From: Comamonas testosteroni ATCC 11996
GTDB lineage: Bacteria; Pseudomonadota; Gammaproteobacteria; Burkholderiales; Burkholderiaceae_C
Assembly (NCBI RefSeq): GCF_000241525.1
Contig: NZ_AHIL01000043.1
Coordinates: 62,001-126,000, forward strand
Direction of reading: 5' to 3'
Length of the DNA: 64,000 bases
Shown: positions 37,614-46,383 of the stretch, one piece after another
Layout of the letters: every line of letters starts with the position of its first letter
Numbering within the stretch: position 1 is the stretch's first letter
Notes under the pieces: generated by a model
What the model was told of the DNA's origin: nothing
Seen by the model: the letters and a program-made list of their open reading frames with translations, nothing else
The model's database searches: none
Program-made: the position numbers and the translations under genes

Positions 37614-38015
37614 TCAAGCAATAGCTGTCTCGTGCAGCGCATGCCACAGCACGCCGCCAGCTGCGACTTCCAGAATGGCCGTGGAATAGCGCGCATGGCT
37701 ATGGCCGGCCAGCATATGTGCTTCGCGGTAGCGCAGCGCGATATGTGAGCCCGCCTGCCAGATGGTTGTCAGTTCATCCACCGCCATCTGCAAACCGGGC
37801 CTGCCGCCAGCAGCGCTCTCAAACATCTGCTGTACCTGGGCACGCGTCACGATCCGGCCGCCTGTGGTGACCATGCTGAAGCCTTCGGCAAACACCTGCA
37901 TCAGCGCCTTGGTAGCGGCCTGGGCGGCATCGCCCTTTTGAGTAAAAACGGTCTGGATCAGCGCATGCACATCGTTAATGCTTTGTGCGGCGGCTTTGAG
38001 GTTCTGGTCGTTCAT
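37614..38015 (-). CDS. SnoaL/DUF4440-like small protein
   Basis: A 133-residue soluble protein resembling the NTF2/SnoaL-like fold. It has an N-terminal helix (NDVHALIQTVFTQKGDAAQA), then GFSMVTTGGRIVTRAQVQQMF and AVDELTTIWQAGSHIALRYRE, typical of ketosteroid-isomerase-like subunits used as small enzymes or binding domains. The ATG overlaps the stop of the upstream MFS pump gene (ATGA), so the two are translated together. Its role next to an efflux pump is unclear. Confidence 0.75.
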   Translation of the reverse strand: MNDQNLKAAAQSINDVHALIQTVFTQKGDAAQAATKALMQVFAEGFSMVTTGGRIVTRAQVQQMFESAAGGRPGLQMAVDELTTIWQAGSHIALRYREAHMLAGHSHARYSTAILEVAAGGVLWHALHETAIA

Positions 38016-39370
38016 TCCTGGCTTTTTCTCAATGTGTGTAAACAGGTCAGCGGCAGCAGCCCAACCAGGGCGGCAACGGCAAAGCTTGCGTGATAGGCCG
38101 ACAGCGCACCGGTATGCGGCTGCAGCAGGTTGAAGATCATCAGAAACAGGGCCGCGCCCACGCTGAATGCCATCTGCCGGTTGATGTTCCAGACCACGCT
38201 GGCCTGGGGCAGTTCCGAGCCGTGAAAATCCATCAACGCCGTGGTTTGTGCGGCATTGGCAGCCAGACCGCCGCCCAGGCCCATCAGGGCATAGGCGAGC
38301 ACCAGGGTTAGCAGATCGCCCGCGCTGTTCACCGCCATCAGGCAGGCAATACCCAGGCTGTGCAGCAGCAGACTGACCACAAACAGCGGCCTCGCCCCCA
38401 CGCGGTTGTAGATGCGGCCGCACATCAGCATGGCCAGCAGCGCGCCGCCGGCATAGACCAGCATGAACATGCCCGAGCGCTGGGCGCTCAGTGCCAGCAG
38501 GTCCTGCAGAAAAAACAGGCTCAGTAGATTGACGCCCGTAAACACGCCGGGCACGGCGTAGTACACGGCCATGGACACCCACAGGCGTGGGCTGCGCAGC
38601 AGGCGCAGCTCGACCACTGGGTCTGCCGCGTTGCGCCAGTGCCGCAAATAGAGCACGCTGGCTGCCAGACCGAGCGCAAGACACAGCAGCGCCCCAACCC
38701 GGCCACGGCCTGCACCGTACAGCGACATGCCCATGAGCACAGCAGTCAGTGCCGTGCTGATCAGCAGCAGTCCGTTCATATCCGGCTTGGCTGCGACCGA
38801 CGGCTCGAATGACCCTGCCGAATCGCGCACCCAGCACCAGGCCAGCAGAGCGGCTGCCAGAGCCAACGGAATATTGGCAAAAAACACCCAGCGCCAGGAA
38901 CTGCTGTCCACAATCAGCCCACCCAGTCCCGGTGACAAAGCCGGTGCAATCAGGGCCACGGCCATGACCAGGGTGGAGATGCGTGCACGCTCCGCCCCCT
39001 GAAACAAGGCAAAGGCCATGGCCTGCCCGACGGGAATCAACAGCCCGCCGGCCATCCCCTGCACGAAGCGCCAAACCACCACGGCCGTAAAGCTGCCCGC
39101 CATGCCGCAAGCGGCCACAGCCAGTGCAAACACCAGCATGGAAGCTGCCAGCAAACGCCGCGCGCCCCAGCGGCCGGCCAACCAGGTGCTGATGGGAATC
39201 ACCAAGGTCAGGCCCAGGATGTAGGCATTGCCCACCCAGGCGGTGTCCAGGCTGGCTGTCTCGAACTCGGCAGCCAGACGCGGCAAGGCGACTGCGGGCA
39301 TGAAGATATTGATGCAGTCTATAAAAAACCCGGTCAAAAACACCAGGGCAATGCGGTAACGGTAGCTCAT
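38012..39370 (-). CDS. DHA2-type MFS drug exporter (EmrB/QacA family)
   Basis: A 452-residue carrier starting MSYRYRIALVFLTGFFIDCI. Motif A is WLAGRWGARRLLAASM, and GGLLIPVGQAMAFALFQG with APALSPGLGGLIVD is the drug/proton antiporter motif C region. It has 13 or 14 predicted TM helices. Its substrate is unknown. The divergent LysR gene is the likely regulator, and the SnoaL-like gene overlaps its 3' end. Confidence 0.9.
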   Translation of the reverse strand: MSYRYRIALVFLTGFFIDCINIFMPAVALPRLAAEFETASLDTAWVGNAYILGLTLVIPISTWLAGRWGARRLLAASMLVFALAVAACGMAGSFTAVVVWRFVQGMAGGLLIPVGQAMAFALFQGAERARISTLVMAVALIAPALSPGLGGLIVDSSSWRWVFFANIPLALAAALLAWCWVRDSAGSFEPSVAAKPDMNGLLLISTALTAVLMGMSLYGAGRGRVGALLCLALGLAASVLYLRHWRNAADPVVELRLLRSPRLWVSMAVYYAVPGVFTGVNLLSLFFLQDLLALSAQRSGMFMLVYAGGALLAMLMCGRIYNRVGARPLFVVSLLLHSLGIACLMAVNSAGDLLTLVLAYALMGLGGGLAANAAQTTALMDFHGSELPQASVVWNINRQMAFSVGAALFLMIFNLLQPHTGALSAYHASFAVAALVGLLPLTCLHTLRKSQE

Positions 39371-39440
39371 GTCTGTCCTTTGAGCTGCGCATGGTAGGCA
39401 GCGCAGTTGCCCGAGTCGATACCGCTATGCTTGATACTTT

Positions 39441-39452
39441 GTTTGACCAAAC
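39441..39452. promoter_or_regulatory. Candidate LysR operator between efflux and regulator genes
   Basis: A perfect inverted repeat gtttg-ac-caaac, six bases before the LysR start, in the 88-base divergent gap. A T-N11-A core is present. Autoregulation is an inference. Confidence 0.4.
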
Positions 39453-39458
39453 TGAACA

Positions 39459-40370
39459 ATGGCCGCCATCACAAGCACTGCCACCCACACCCAGCTTCAC
39501 CGAGTGCAGACTTTTCTGGCCGTGGTGGAACTGGGCAGCTACACCAAGGCTGCCGACTACCTGAACATCAGCAAAGCCATGGCCAGCCTGCATGTAAAGG
39601 CGCTGGAAGAAGCCCTGTCCATTACCTTGCTGGTGCGCAGCACGCGGTCGGTGGCGTTGACGGAAAGCGGCCAGCAGTTCTATGACGAGTTCAAGCAGAT
39701 CTTCGGCCATATCGAAGCTGCATTTGACAATGCCCAGCACGGCAGCCGCCGCCTGCGCGGACAGTTACGCATCAGCACCACGGCCGAGTTCGGCGAGCGC
39801 TATGTGCTGCCGCTGATCCCGCAGTTTGTGCAGCGCTACCCAGGCATTGCCATCAGCCACGATGCCAATTCCTCGCTCAGTGATCTGGTGGCCGAAAAGC
39901 TCGACCTGGTTGTGCGCCTGGGCAGCCTGGCCGATTCCAGCCTCAAAAGCCGCAAGCTGGCAGATTATGAAATCTGGCTGGTCGCATCGCCCCGGTTGAC
40001 TGGTCTGCAAGCCGTGCAGCAGCCGCAAGACCTGGCCGATCTGCCCTGGATTGCCAACAGTAATCTGGACAGCCCCACGCACTGGGTGCTGGAAAGCGCC
40101 CAGGGCCAGCAAACCGAGGTGCAGGGCCGCGCCGCCCACCAGTCCAATTCATCGAGCGCGATTCGTGCGCTGGCGCTGGCGGGCCTGGGTGTAGCCGTGC
40201 TGCCCGACTGGCTGGTGCAGGACGATGTGCGCAGCGGCCAGCTGCAGCGCGTGCTGCCCGAGTACGCCCTGCCCAACCAGCCGATTCATCTGGTCTTCCC
40301 CGGCAGCCGCCACCTGCCGCGCAAGACACGGGTGTTCATCGACTTTCTGGCCGAGCATCTGGTGCGTTGA
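39459..40370 (+). CDS. LysR-family regulator divergent from the DHA2 exporter
   Basis: A 303-residue LysR protein. The HTH spans about 12-70 ([25 protein letters not shown] in parts, then [22 protein letters not shown]), with the co-inducer domain following ([21 protein letters not shown]). The recognition helix segment [14 protein letters not shown] is a little unlike the common PS-x-VS-x-x-I pattern. It faces the MFS exporter across 88 bases and probably controls it. Confidence 0.92.
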   Translation: MAAITSTATHTQLHRVQTFLAVVELGSYTKAADYLNISKAMASLHVKALEEALSITLLVRSTRSVALTESGQQFYDEFKQIFGHIEAAFDNAQHGSRRLRGQLRISTTAEFGERYVLPLIPQFVQRYPGIAISHDANSSLSDLVAEKLDLVVRLGSLADSSLKSRKLADYEIWLVASPRLTGLQAVQQPQDLADLPWIANSNLDSPTHWVLESAQGQQTEVQGRAAHQSNSSSAIRALALAGLGVAVLPDWLVQDDVRSGQLQRVLPEYALPNQPIHLVFPGSRHLPRKTRVFIDFLAEHLVR

Positions 40371-40392
40371 TTTCCCACAAAAAACTCAAGAC

Positions 40393-40440
40393 AAAACAAG
40401 CTCTGACGCTTACCCAGAAAGCGCCAGCAGCTATCAAAAA
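40393..40440 (+). repeat. Dispersed intergenic palindromic repeat, copy d
   Basis: Matches the family: gctctgacgcttacccagaa then agcgccagcagctatcaaaa, directly downstream of the LysR gene. Confidence 0.7.
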
Positions 40441-40566
40441 AACAAAATTCATGCCATGCGGCGGCGCCCTAGCCTCGGGCATGGTCGTCTTGCAATCCGC
40501 ACCAATCCGGGACACTACTGTTTAGCAGCTAGGCTTGGTGCTTACTCTTTGAACGGAAGCGAATCC

Positions 40567-40923
40567 TTGAGCACAGCCACCCTCCCCTCTTGCCCCCAAT
40601 GCGGTCTGGACAACACCTATCCCGATGGCGATCTGCTGATCTGCCCCGATTGCGCCCATGAATGGTCGGTCCATGCAGAAACCATTGCCGATGAAGACAA
40701 CGGCCCCCGCATCATCAAGGATGCCAACGGCACGCCACTGGCCGACGGCGACAGCGTGCTGCTGGTCAAGGACCTGAAGGTCAAGGGTTCCTCTACCGTC
40801 ATCAAAAAAGGCACCAAGATCAAAGGCATTCGCCTGGTCTATGACAACGGCGACCATGACGTGGACTGCAAGACGGATCAGGGTCCATTCATTCTCAAAT
40901 CCGAGTTTCTGAAAAAGGCCTAA
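40567..40923 (+). CDS. yjdM: YjdM (PhnA-like) zinc-ribbon protein
   Basis: A 118-residue protein with an N-terminal zinc ribbon (Cys9, Cys12, Cys26, Cys29 in CPQCG and CPDCAHEW) and a C-terminal beta-rich domain with [20 protein letters not shown] and [17 protein letters not shown]. This is the YjdM family, once called PhnA, with no proven enzyme activity. The start is TTG at 40567, since no ATG is in frame nearby; GGAAGCG lies upstream. It has its own terminator. Confidence 0.92.
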   Translation: MSTATLPSCPQCGLDNTYPDGDLLICPDCAHEWSVHAETIADEDNGPRIIKDANGTPLADGDSVLLVKDLKVKGSSTVIKKGTKIKGIRLVYDNGDHDVDCKTDQGPFILKSEFLKKA

Positions 40924-40961
40924 CGCAGCCCTCCCCATCGCTGCCCACTGCGATGCCCTCC

Positions 40962-40990
40962 AACGCCCGGAGCCATGCCGGGCGTTCCTT
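40962..40990 (+). terminator. Intrinsic terminator of yjdM
   Basis: Stem aacgcccgg / ccgggcgtt around agccatg, then cctt; the stem is strong but the T-run is weak. Confidence 0.7.
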
Positions 40991-41044
40991 CAAGCACCAT
41001 GTGGCGGCTCAACAGTTCTGGCAACCCGCTGGTACAAATAGAAG

Positions 41045-41096
41045 CCCAACCGGTCCCGGCCCTGATATTCAAAGCGCTGGCCGTTATCAAAAAACA
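41045..41096 (+). repeat. Dispersed intergenic palindromic repeat, copy e (degenerate)
   Basis: The part attcaaagcgctggccgtta then tcaaaa matches the right half of the family; the left half is diverged. Confidence 0.4.
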
Positions 41097-41464
41097 GACT
41101 CAGCCACATCAGCCATCCGCAAATGAAACGGCTGCCTGTCCCCGCGCAAGTACAAGCTCAGGGCAACATGGCTCTCAATGGCACACGCCATCGCCGCGCA
41201 AAACTGCCGCTTCTTCCACCGCCTCGCTGCGGCAAGGCCGACCCTAAGGCTTACCCTCGGATGTCATGATCTGGCAATTTAATTGCGGCATGCGTTAAGT
41301 CCATTCAGGGCACCGGCCCTACATTGCCCCTCGAACTCCTTGATTTCTGCCCCTGCAGAGGTCAAGACAGGCTGATGCATACCTCGTGCGCAGCCAGGTC
41401 CAGGCCATGAAGGGCAATAGCAGGAAATGAACCGGGAACTCGAAGGCAAGCAACCCAATCACTG

Positions 41465-41493
41465 GTCACAGTCACAGTCACAGTCACAGTCAC
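41465..41493. repeat. Hexanucleotide tandem repeat (gtcaca)
   Basis: Almost five copies of gtcaca. In the plus frame starting at 41427 it encodes a Ser-Gln run. Confidence 0.9.
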
Positions 41494-41709
41494 CGCACTG
41501 GCCTGGAGAGATCCTGGCACAAAGACTTGGCAGCCTATGCCTCACAGGTTTGACGCTGTGGGCCTGCGCAGTTCCCCCCTGCATCAAGACAACAACTAAA
41601 AGCCCTGCCTAGCCCTAGCACTGCGGCTTGCAGCGTCTACGTCGTGATGCTTGCAACTCGTGCAGCAGGGATCCGCCCATCGCCCCATACCAACTTCCAA
41701 GAGACAAGC

Positions 41710-43080
41710 ATGACCCCAAGCGCGACGACCATTTCGGGTGCAACGCCCAGGCAGGATACCAGCCATGACATCGATGCAGACAACGCGCTGTATGCCAAGG
41801 TCAGCTGGCGGCTGCTGCCCCTGCTGCTGATCTGCTACATGGTCGCCTACCTGGACCGCATCAACATCGGCTATGCCCAGATCCAGATGAAGCAGACGCT
41901 GGATTTCGGCGACGCTGCCTACGGCTTTGGCGCGGGTCTGTTCTTCATCGGCTACTTTCTGTTCGAAGTGCCCAGCAATCTGCTGCTGGAGAAGATAGGC
42001 ACGCGCAAGACGCTGATGCGCATCATGCTGGTCTGGGGCGTCATCGCCACGGCCATGGCCTGGGTCTCCACTCCCATGCAGTTCTATGTGGCGCGTTTTC
42101 TGCTGGGCGCCTTCGAAGCCGGCTTCTTTCCCGGCGTCATTCTCTACTTCACCTACTGGTACCCCTCGGCCCGCCGTGGCCGTGTGATCTCCATCTTTCT
42201 CTCAGCCGTCATGGCCATGGCCATCGTGGCCGGACCGCTGTGCGGCGCCATCCTCAAATATATGGATGGCATCGACGGCCTGCATGGCTGGCAATGGCTG
42301 TTTCTCATCCAGGGCCCTCCCGCCTGCATGCTGGGCCTGATCCTCTACTTCTATCTCCAGGACAGGCCAGCCGACGCAAAATGGCTGACAGACGCCGAAA
42401 AAGCGCGCCTGCAACACAACATCGCCAACGACGGCGGCCAAGTTGCTCATCATGGCGGCCACGGGCACAAGGCGGCCCACAGCAGCGCCACTCTGGGCCA
42501 GCTGCTGCGCGACCCCAAGGTCTATGCCCTGTCACTGGTGTATTTCATGATGCACGGTGCCACCTATCTGTTTGTCTTCTGGATGCCTACCGTGATTCAG
42601 GGCCTGGGCGTGCAGGACGTGCTGCATGTCGGCATCTACTCGGCCATTCCCTTTGTCGCAGGCTTCTTCGGCATGATTGCCTTCGGTGCCAGCTCCGACC
42701 GGTTCCGCGACCGCCGCTGGCATCTGTTCATCGCCACCGGCATGGCCATTGCTGGCCTGCTCGTCACCCTGCAGATGCACGGCCATCTCGAAGGCTCGCT
42801 GATTGCACTGGCCTTCACGCTGATCGGCCTTGCGGCCCTTCCCCCGCTGTTCTTTGCCCTGGTCAGCGACTATCTGTCACCTGCCGTGGCCGCCGGCGGC
42901 ATAGCGCTCATCAGCAGCCTGGGCAACTTGGGCTCGGCCGCCAGCCCCACGCTGGCCGGCCTGCTGACCCAGTACACAGGCAACAAGCACTACAGCATCT
43001 ATCTGGTGCTGGTCATGCTGGTCCTCTCGGCACTGGTGCTGATGGTGGCAGTGCGCAGCGCCAAGACCAGGCGCGCCTGA
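41710..43080 (+). CDS. MFS transporter, anion:cation symporter (ACS) family
   Basis: A 456-residue carrier with 12 TM helices. The N-terminal RLLPLLLICYMVAYLDRINI is the ACS-family signature, with FEVPSNLLLEKIGTRKTLMR after TM2 as motif A and YWYPSARRGRVISIFLSA after TM4. Relatives carry tartrate, phthalate, 4-hydroxyphenylacetate and other organic acids. The His-rich loop HHGGHGHKAAH at about 244-254 in the central loop is unusual and could bind metal. No adjacent catabolic genes point to a substrate. Confidence 0.9.
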   Translation: MTPSATTISGATPRQDTSHDIDADNALYAKVSWRLLPLLLICYMVAYLDRINIGYAQIQMKQTLDFGDAAYGFGAGLFFIGYFLFEVPSNLLLEKIGTRKTLMRIMLVWGVIATAMAWVSTPMQFYVARFLLGAFEAGFFPGVILYFTYWYPSARRGRVISIFLSAVMAMAIVAGPLCGAILKYMDGIDGLHGWQWLFLIQGPPACMLGLILYFYLQDRPADAKWLTDAEKARLQHNIANDGGQVAHHGGHGHKAAHSSATLGQLLRDPKVYALSLVYFMMHGATYLFVFWMPTVIQGLGVQDVLHVGIYSAIPFVAGFFGMIAFGASSDRFRDRRWHLFIATGMAIAGLLVTLQMHGHLEGSLIALAFTLIGLAALPPLFFALVSDYLSPAVAAGGIALISSLGNLGSAASPTLAGLLTQYTGNKHYSIYLVLVMLVLSALVLMVAVRSAKTRRA

Positions 43081-43174
43081 CCCATGCCGGGCGCGCTTGC
43101 CGGGCTGCGCCCCGCCTGTACCTCCCGCCAGTCTATCTGGCTGGCTGTTTCGATGCGGAACGCAGAAAATTTCA

Positions 43175-43226
43175 GTAAAAACGACCGCTAACGCTTTCCT
43201 GCAAATCGTTAGTAGCTATCAAAATC
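43175..43226 (+). repeat. Dispersed intergenic palindromic repeat, copy f
   Basis: Sequence gaccgctaacgctttcctgc then aaatcgttagtagctatcaa fits the family; it ends inside the last codons of the GFA-family gene. Confidence 0.6.
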
Positions 43227-43701
43227 ATTCTTCCAGCTGCACTTCGGCCAAGGGATTCGCCTTGTAACTCAGCCAGCCTGCCGCCACAGACTTGCCTCCA
43301 GAAGCGCCTGCGCGGCGGTCATTGGGATGCGAGCGTCCCTCACTCACCACCACTTCGGCAAAGTCAAACGGGCTCATGCCTTCAATACAAGCCACATTCA
43401 CTCCGTACTGATGCGGCGACGAGCGCCGCTGGTGAAAGGTATAGATGCCGCAGTGCTTGCAGAAGAAGTGCCTGGCCTGCCCGGTGTTGAACTGGTAGAG
43501 CGTCAGCGCGTCCTGCCCTTGCAGCACCTCGATTCCGCTCAAATCAGCCGACACCGCCACGGCCCCGCGCATGCGGCAAAACGAGCAATTGCAGCGCCGC
43601 GCGGTGTTCAGTCCGTCGCTTAGCAGAACGGTAAAACGCACTGCACCGCAGTGGCAGGCAGCTTGGAGCGGACGGGAAAAATCAAGGCTGGTACTGAGCA
43701 T
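43225..43701 (-). CDS. GFA-family protein (glutathione-dependent formaldehyde-activating-like)
   Basis: A 158-residue zinc protein. Metal ligands are visible: CHCGAVRFT (Cys16, Cys18), CNCSFCRMRG (Cys37, Cys39, Cys42) and CKHCGIYTFHQ (Cys81, Cys84), the two-zinc layout of the GFA fold. Many such proteins are called formaldehyde-activating, but for most the substrate is unproved. I start at 43701, which has GGAG seven bases upstream; the frame could begin at 43713 or a TTG at 43716. The paired palindromes at 43817-43886 lie in its upstream region. Confidence 0.88.
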   Translation of the reverse strand: MLSTSLDFSRPLQAACHCGAVRFTVLLSDGLNTARRCNCSFCRMRGAVAVSADLSGIEVLQGQDALTLYQFNTGQARHFFCKHCGIYTFHQRRSSPHQYGVNVACIEGMSPFDFAEVVVSEGRSHPNDRRAGASGGKSVAAGWLSYKANPLAEVQLEE

Positions 43702-43765
43702 GGTTGTCTCCATCAAGTGGCAGTTTTGTGGCGAGCACTGAAATCAATGGCATCCAATATCGGCC

Positions 43766-43815
43766 AAATCAGACTCAAGCGCTTATTTATCAGGCGCAAG
43801 CAGCTATGAAGTTTT
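43766..43815 (+). repeat. Dispersed intergenic palindromic repeat, copy g
   Basis: Sequence ctcaagcgcttatttatcag then gcgcaagcagctatgaag matches the family and abuts the first of the two palindromes. Confidence 0.65.
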
Positions 43816-43816
43816 T

Positions 43817-43838
43817 AAATTTCCCGATCAGGAAATTT
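43817..43838. promoter_or_regulatory. Palindrome 1 of a pair (putative operator)
   Basis: A 22-bp near-perfect palindrome: arms aaatttcc and ggaaattt around cgatca, one mismatched pair. It shares the core ttcccg with palindrome 2, centred exactly 50 bp away. Confidence 0.6.
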
Positions 43839-43868
43839 TTCGACTTGTTGCAGCTGATCTAAATACAT

Positions 43869-43886
43869 ATTTCCCGTTCGGGAAAT
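43869..43886. promoter_or_regulatory. Palindrome 2 of a pair (putative operator)
   Basis: A perfect 18-bp palindrome: atttcccg-tt-cgggaaat. Such sites suit a homodimeric helix-turn-helix repressor of the HipB/Xre kind. It lies between the hipA remnant and the GFA gene; which gene it controls is unknown. Confidence 0.6.
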
Positions 43887-43934
43887 TTAATTGATATCGC
43901 CGCTTTCCGTTTTAGAGTGAAATCACCCGCGCGT

Positions 43935-44335
43935 TCAGACCAAACGCCGCAGCGTCAAGGTGCAGCGCTGCTCAATCAATTGCACGATCTGCTCCACCAC
44001 GGCATTGCCCACAAAGCCATGCGGTGGCGCGGCCTGCAGCTTGCGGGCGGCGGTGGGTAGCTCATTCGCCAACTGCTGCAAACGCTTGCGCGTCGCAGCC
44101 TTGGCTAGACCTGCTTCTTCGGCAAACTGCTCCCAGTGCCTGGCCTCCAGCTCGCGGAACTTGTATTTGCTGCCCAGCTTCATAGCCATCTTGGGCGTCA
44201 GCTGGGGGTAGACCGCTGTAGCCAGCAGGTCGTAGAACGGTGCCAGCACAGAACTCCTACCCCGTACAGCAGCGAAAGACTCTTGCCATGCACATCATGG
44301 TTGCCAATCAGCGCATTGAAGCTCAGCAGGCATAG
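43935..44335 (-). pseudogene. hipA: hipA remnant (toxin-kinase C-terminal part, frameshifted)
   Basis: Read on the minus strand, the upstream part gives LLSFNALIGNHDVHGKSLSLLYG (as NALIGNHDVHGKSLSLLYG), a HipA kinase catalytic loop, then after a frame change near 44250 the sequence LAPFYDLLATAVYPQLTPKM and HWEQFAEEAGLAKAATRKRL, the HipA C-terminal lobe. The frame holding the second part begins only at a GTG at 44249. Everything N-terminal of the catalytic loop is missing; at 44335 the sequence passes into a repeat copy. No hipB gene is nearby. This is a decayed toxin gene, about 400 of an expected 1,250 bases. Confidence 0.85.
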
Positions 44336-44341
44336 AAAATA

Positions 44342-44396
44342 TAAAAATCAGATATGCCTCCAGCGCTTGCCAATTCAGCGCAAGCAGCCATCAAAG
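44342..44396 (+). repeat. Dispersed intergenic palindromic repeat, copy h
   Basis: Sequence tccagcgcttgccaattcag then cgcaagcagccatcaaag. It marks the broken 5' end of the hipA remnant. Confidence 0.65.
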
Positions 44397-44424
44397 TAAA
44401 AAAGGCAGCCCGAAGGCTGCCTTT
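44397..44424 (-). terminator. Terminator of the pyruvate dehydrogenase operon
   Basis: Stem aaaggcagcc / ggctgccttt with a UUCG-type loop on the transcribed minus strand and a T-run after it, 35 bases past the lpdA stop. Confidence 0.93.
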
Positions 44425-44458
44425 GCTTTGATCAAGCGATAACGCTTGATCGCTGCGC

Positions 44459-46297
44459 TTACTTACGCACTGGTGGCACGTCCGTGCAGGAACCATGCGC
44501 CACTTCCGCAGCCATGCCGATGCTTTCGCCCAGCGTGGGATGGGGGTGGATGGTCTTGCCGATATCCACGGTGTCTGCGCCCATTTCGATGGCCAGGGCG
44601 ATCTCACCGATCATGTCGCCAGCGTGCGTGCCGACCATGCCGCCGCCCAGGATGCGGCCGTGGCCGTGGGCTTCGGGGGAGTCATCAAACAGCAGCTTGG
44701 TGAAGCCTTCGTCGCGGCCGTTGGCGATTGCGCGCCCGGACGCAGCCCAGGGGAACAGGCCCTTCTTGACCTTGATGCCTTGTGCCTTGGCCTGGTCTTC
44801 GGTCAGACCCACCCACGCCACTTCGGGGTCGGTATAGGCGACCGAAGGAATCACGCGGGCGTTGAAGGCAGCGGAAGCCAGTTCCTTGTTGCCTTGCAAC
44901 TCGCCTGCGATGACTTCAGCGGCCACGTGCGCTTCGTGCACGGCCTTGTGCGCCAGCATGGGCTGACCCACGATGTCGCCGATCGCGAAGATGTTGGGCA
45001 CGTTGGTGCGCATCTGGATGTCGACGTCGATAAAGCCGCGGTCTGTCACGGCCACGCCAGCCTTTTCGGCGCTGATCTTCTTGCCATTGGGCGTGCGGCC
45101 CACGGCTTGCAGAACCAGGTCGTAGGTCTGGGGTTCGGGCACGGTGACGCCGTCCTTGGCAGGAGCAAACGTGACCTTGATGCCTTCGGGCGTGGCTTCG
45201 GCACCCACGGTCTTGGTGTTGACCATGATGTTGTCGAAACGTGGCGCGTTCATCTTTTGCCAGACCTTAACCAGATCGCGGTCAGCACCCTGCATCAGAC
45301 CGTCCATCATTTCCACCACGTCCAGGCGCGCGCCCAGCGTGCTGTAGACGGTGCCCATTTCCAGGCCGATGATGCCGCCACCCAGAATCAGCATGCGCTT
45401 TGGCACTTCCTTCAGGTCCAGGGCGCCGGTGGAGTCAACCACGCGGGGGTCTTTGGGCATGAAGGGCAGGTGCACGGCTTGCGAGCCTGCGGCAATGATG
45501 GCGTTCTTGAACTGAACAACCTTCTTGCTGCCGGTCTTTTCCTGGCCGGAACCGGTGGTTTCTTCGACTTCGATGTGGTTAGCCGACACGAAGTTGCCGT
45601 AGCCGCGCACGACGGTGACCTTGCGCATCTTGGCCATCTGGCCCAGACCGCCGGTCAGCTTGCCGATGACCTTTTCCTTGTGGCCGCGCAGCTGGTCGAT
45701 GTTCACTTCGGGAGCAGCAAACTTCACGCCAGCCACTTCCAGGTGCTTGACTTCGTCCATCACGGCAGCCACGTGCAGCAGCGCCTTGGATGGGATGCAA
45801 CCCACGTTCAGGCAGACGCCGCCCAGAGTGGCGTAGCGCTCGACCAACACGACCTTCAGACCCAGGTCGGCAGCGCGGAAGGCTGCGGAGTAACCGCCGG
45901 GGCCACCGCCCAGAACGACGACGTCGCAGTCCATGTCCACGGTGCCGGCAAAGTTGCTGGCCACGGGAGCAGGAGCAGCAGCCACGGGGGCTGCCACAGG
46001 TGTTGGAGCGGCTGCGGCAGGCGCAGGGGCTGCTGCCTGAGCAGGTGCGGCGGCGCCGGCTGCGGCTTCCAAAGTCAGCACCAGCGAGCCTTCGGCAACC
46101 TTGTCGCCGACCTTGACCTTGATTTCCTTCACGACGCCGGCATGGCTGGAAGGAATCTCCATGGAGGCCTTGTCGCTCTCCACGGTAATGAGGGACTGGT
46201 CCACGGCCACGGTGTCGCCGGGGTTGACCAGCAGTTCGATCACGCCCACTTCGGCGAAGTCGCCGATATTGGGCACCTTGATATCGATGAGGCTCAT
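44459..46297 (-). CDS. lpdA: Dihydrolipoyl dehydrogenase with N-terminal lipoyl domain (pyruvate dehydrogenase E3)
   Basis: A 612-residue FAD enzyme that reoxidises the dihydrolipoyl groups of E2 with NAD+. Residues 1-78 are a lipoyl domain (Lys43 in [10 protein letters not shown]), followed by an Ala/Pro linker (about 79-113) and the E3 body: FAD motif [11 protein letters not shown], redox cysteines Cys162 and Cys167 ([17 protein letters not shown]), NAD-binding [11 protein letters not shown] and C-terminal HPHPTLGES. The lipoyl fusion is a known variant in beta-proteobacteria. It is the last gene of the minus-strand pdh set, after aceE, aceF and an unidentified gene. AGGAG precedes the ATG. 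Confidence 0.96.
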   Translation of the reverse strand: MSLIDIKVPNIGDFAEVGVIELLVNPGDTVAVDQSLITVESDKASMEIPSSHAGVVKEIKVKVGDKVAEGSLVLTLEAAAGAAAPAQAAAPAPAAAAPTPVAAPVAAAPAPVASNFAGTVDMDCDVVVLGGGPGGYSAAFRAADLGLKVVLVERYATLGGVCLNVGCIPSKALLHVAAVMDEVKHLEVAGVKFAAPEVNIDQLRGHKEKVIGKLTGGLGQMAKMRKVTVVRGYGNFVSANHIEVEETTGSGQEKTGSKKVVQFKNAIIAAGSQAVHLPFMPKDPRVVDSTGALDLKEVPKRMLILGGGIIGLEMGTVYSTLGARLDVVEMMDGLMQGADRDLVKVWQKMNAPRFDNIMVNTKTVGAEATPEGIKVTFAPAKDGVTVPEPQTYDLVLQAVGRTPNGKKISAEKAGVAVTDRGFIDVDIQMRTNVPNIFAIGDIVGQPMLAHKAVHEAHVAAEVIAGELQGNKELASAAFNARVIPSVAYTDPEVAWVGLTEDQAKAQGIKVKKGLFPWAASGRAIANGRDEGFTKLLFDDSPEAHGHGRILGGGMVGTHAGDMIGEIALAIEMGADTVDIGKTIHPHPTLGESIGMAAEVAHGSCTDVPPVRK

Positions 46298-46383
46298 ATG
46301 CGCTCCTATCTTGGTTTTTGTCTCTGCGCCGCCTGATCGCTCAGGCCGCTCAAACGGTTTATTCGGTCTTTGAAACTGAGCCT

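Larger units (their letters stand above)
40991..41709. other. Long intergenic region with a repeat copy and a hexamer tandem
   Basis: About 720 bases between yjdM and an MFS gene. It contains a degenerate copy of the dispersed repeat (41045-41096) and a 6-bp tandem repeat (41465-41493). One short open frame at 41427-41612 would encode 61 residues with a Ser-Gln repeat; AGGAA precedes its ATG, but there is no other support for it. The promoter of the MFS gene should lie at the right end. Confidence 0.5.

Noticed and set aside
41465-41493. Possible CRISPR array
   Set aside because: Units are six bases without spacers; this is a simple tandem repeat.
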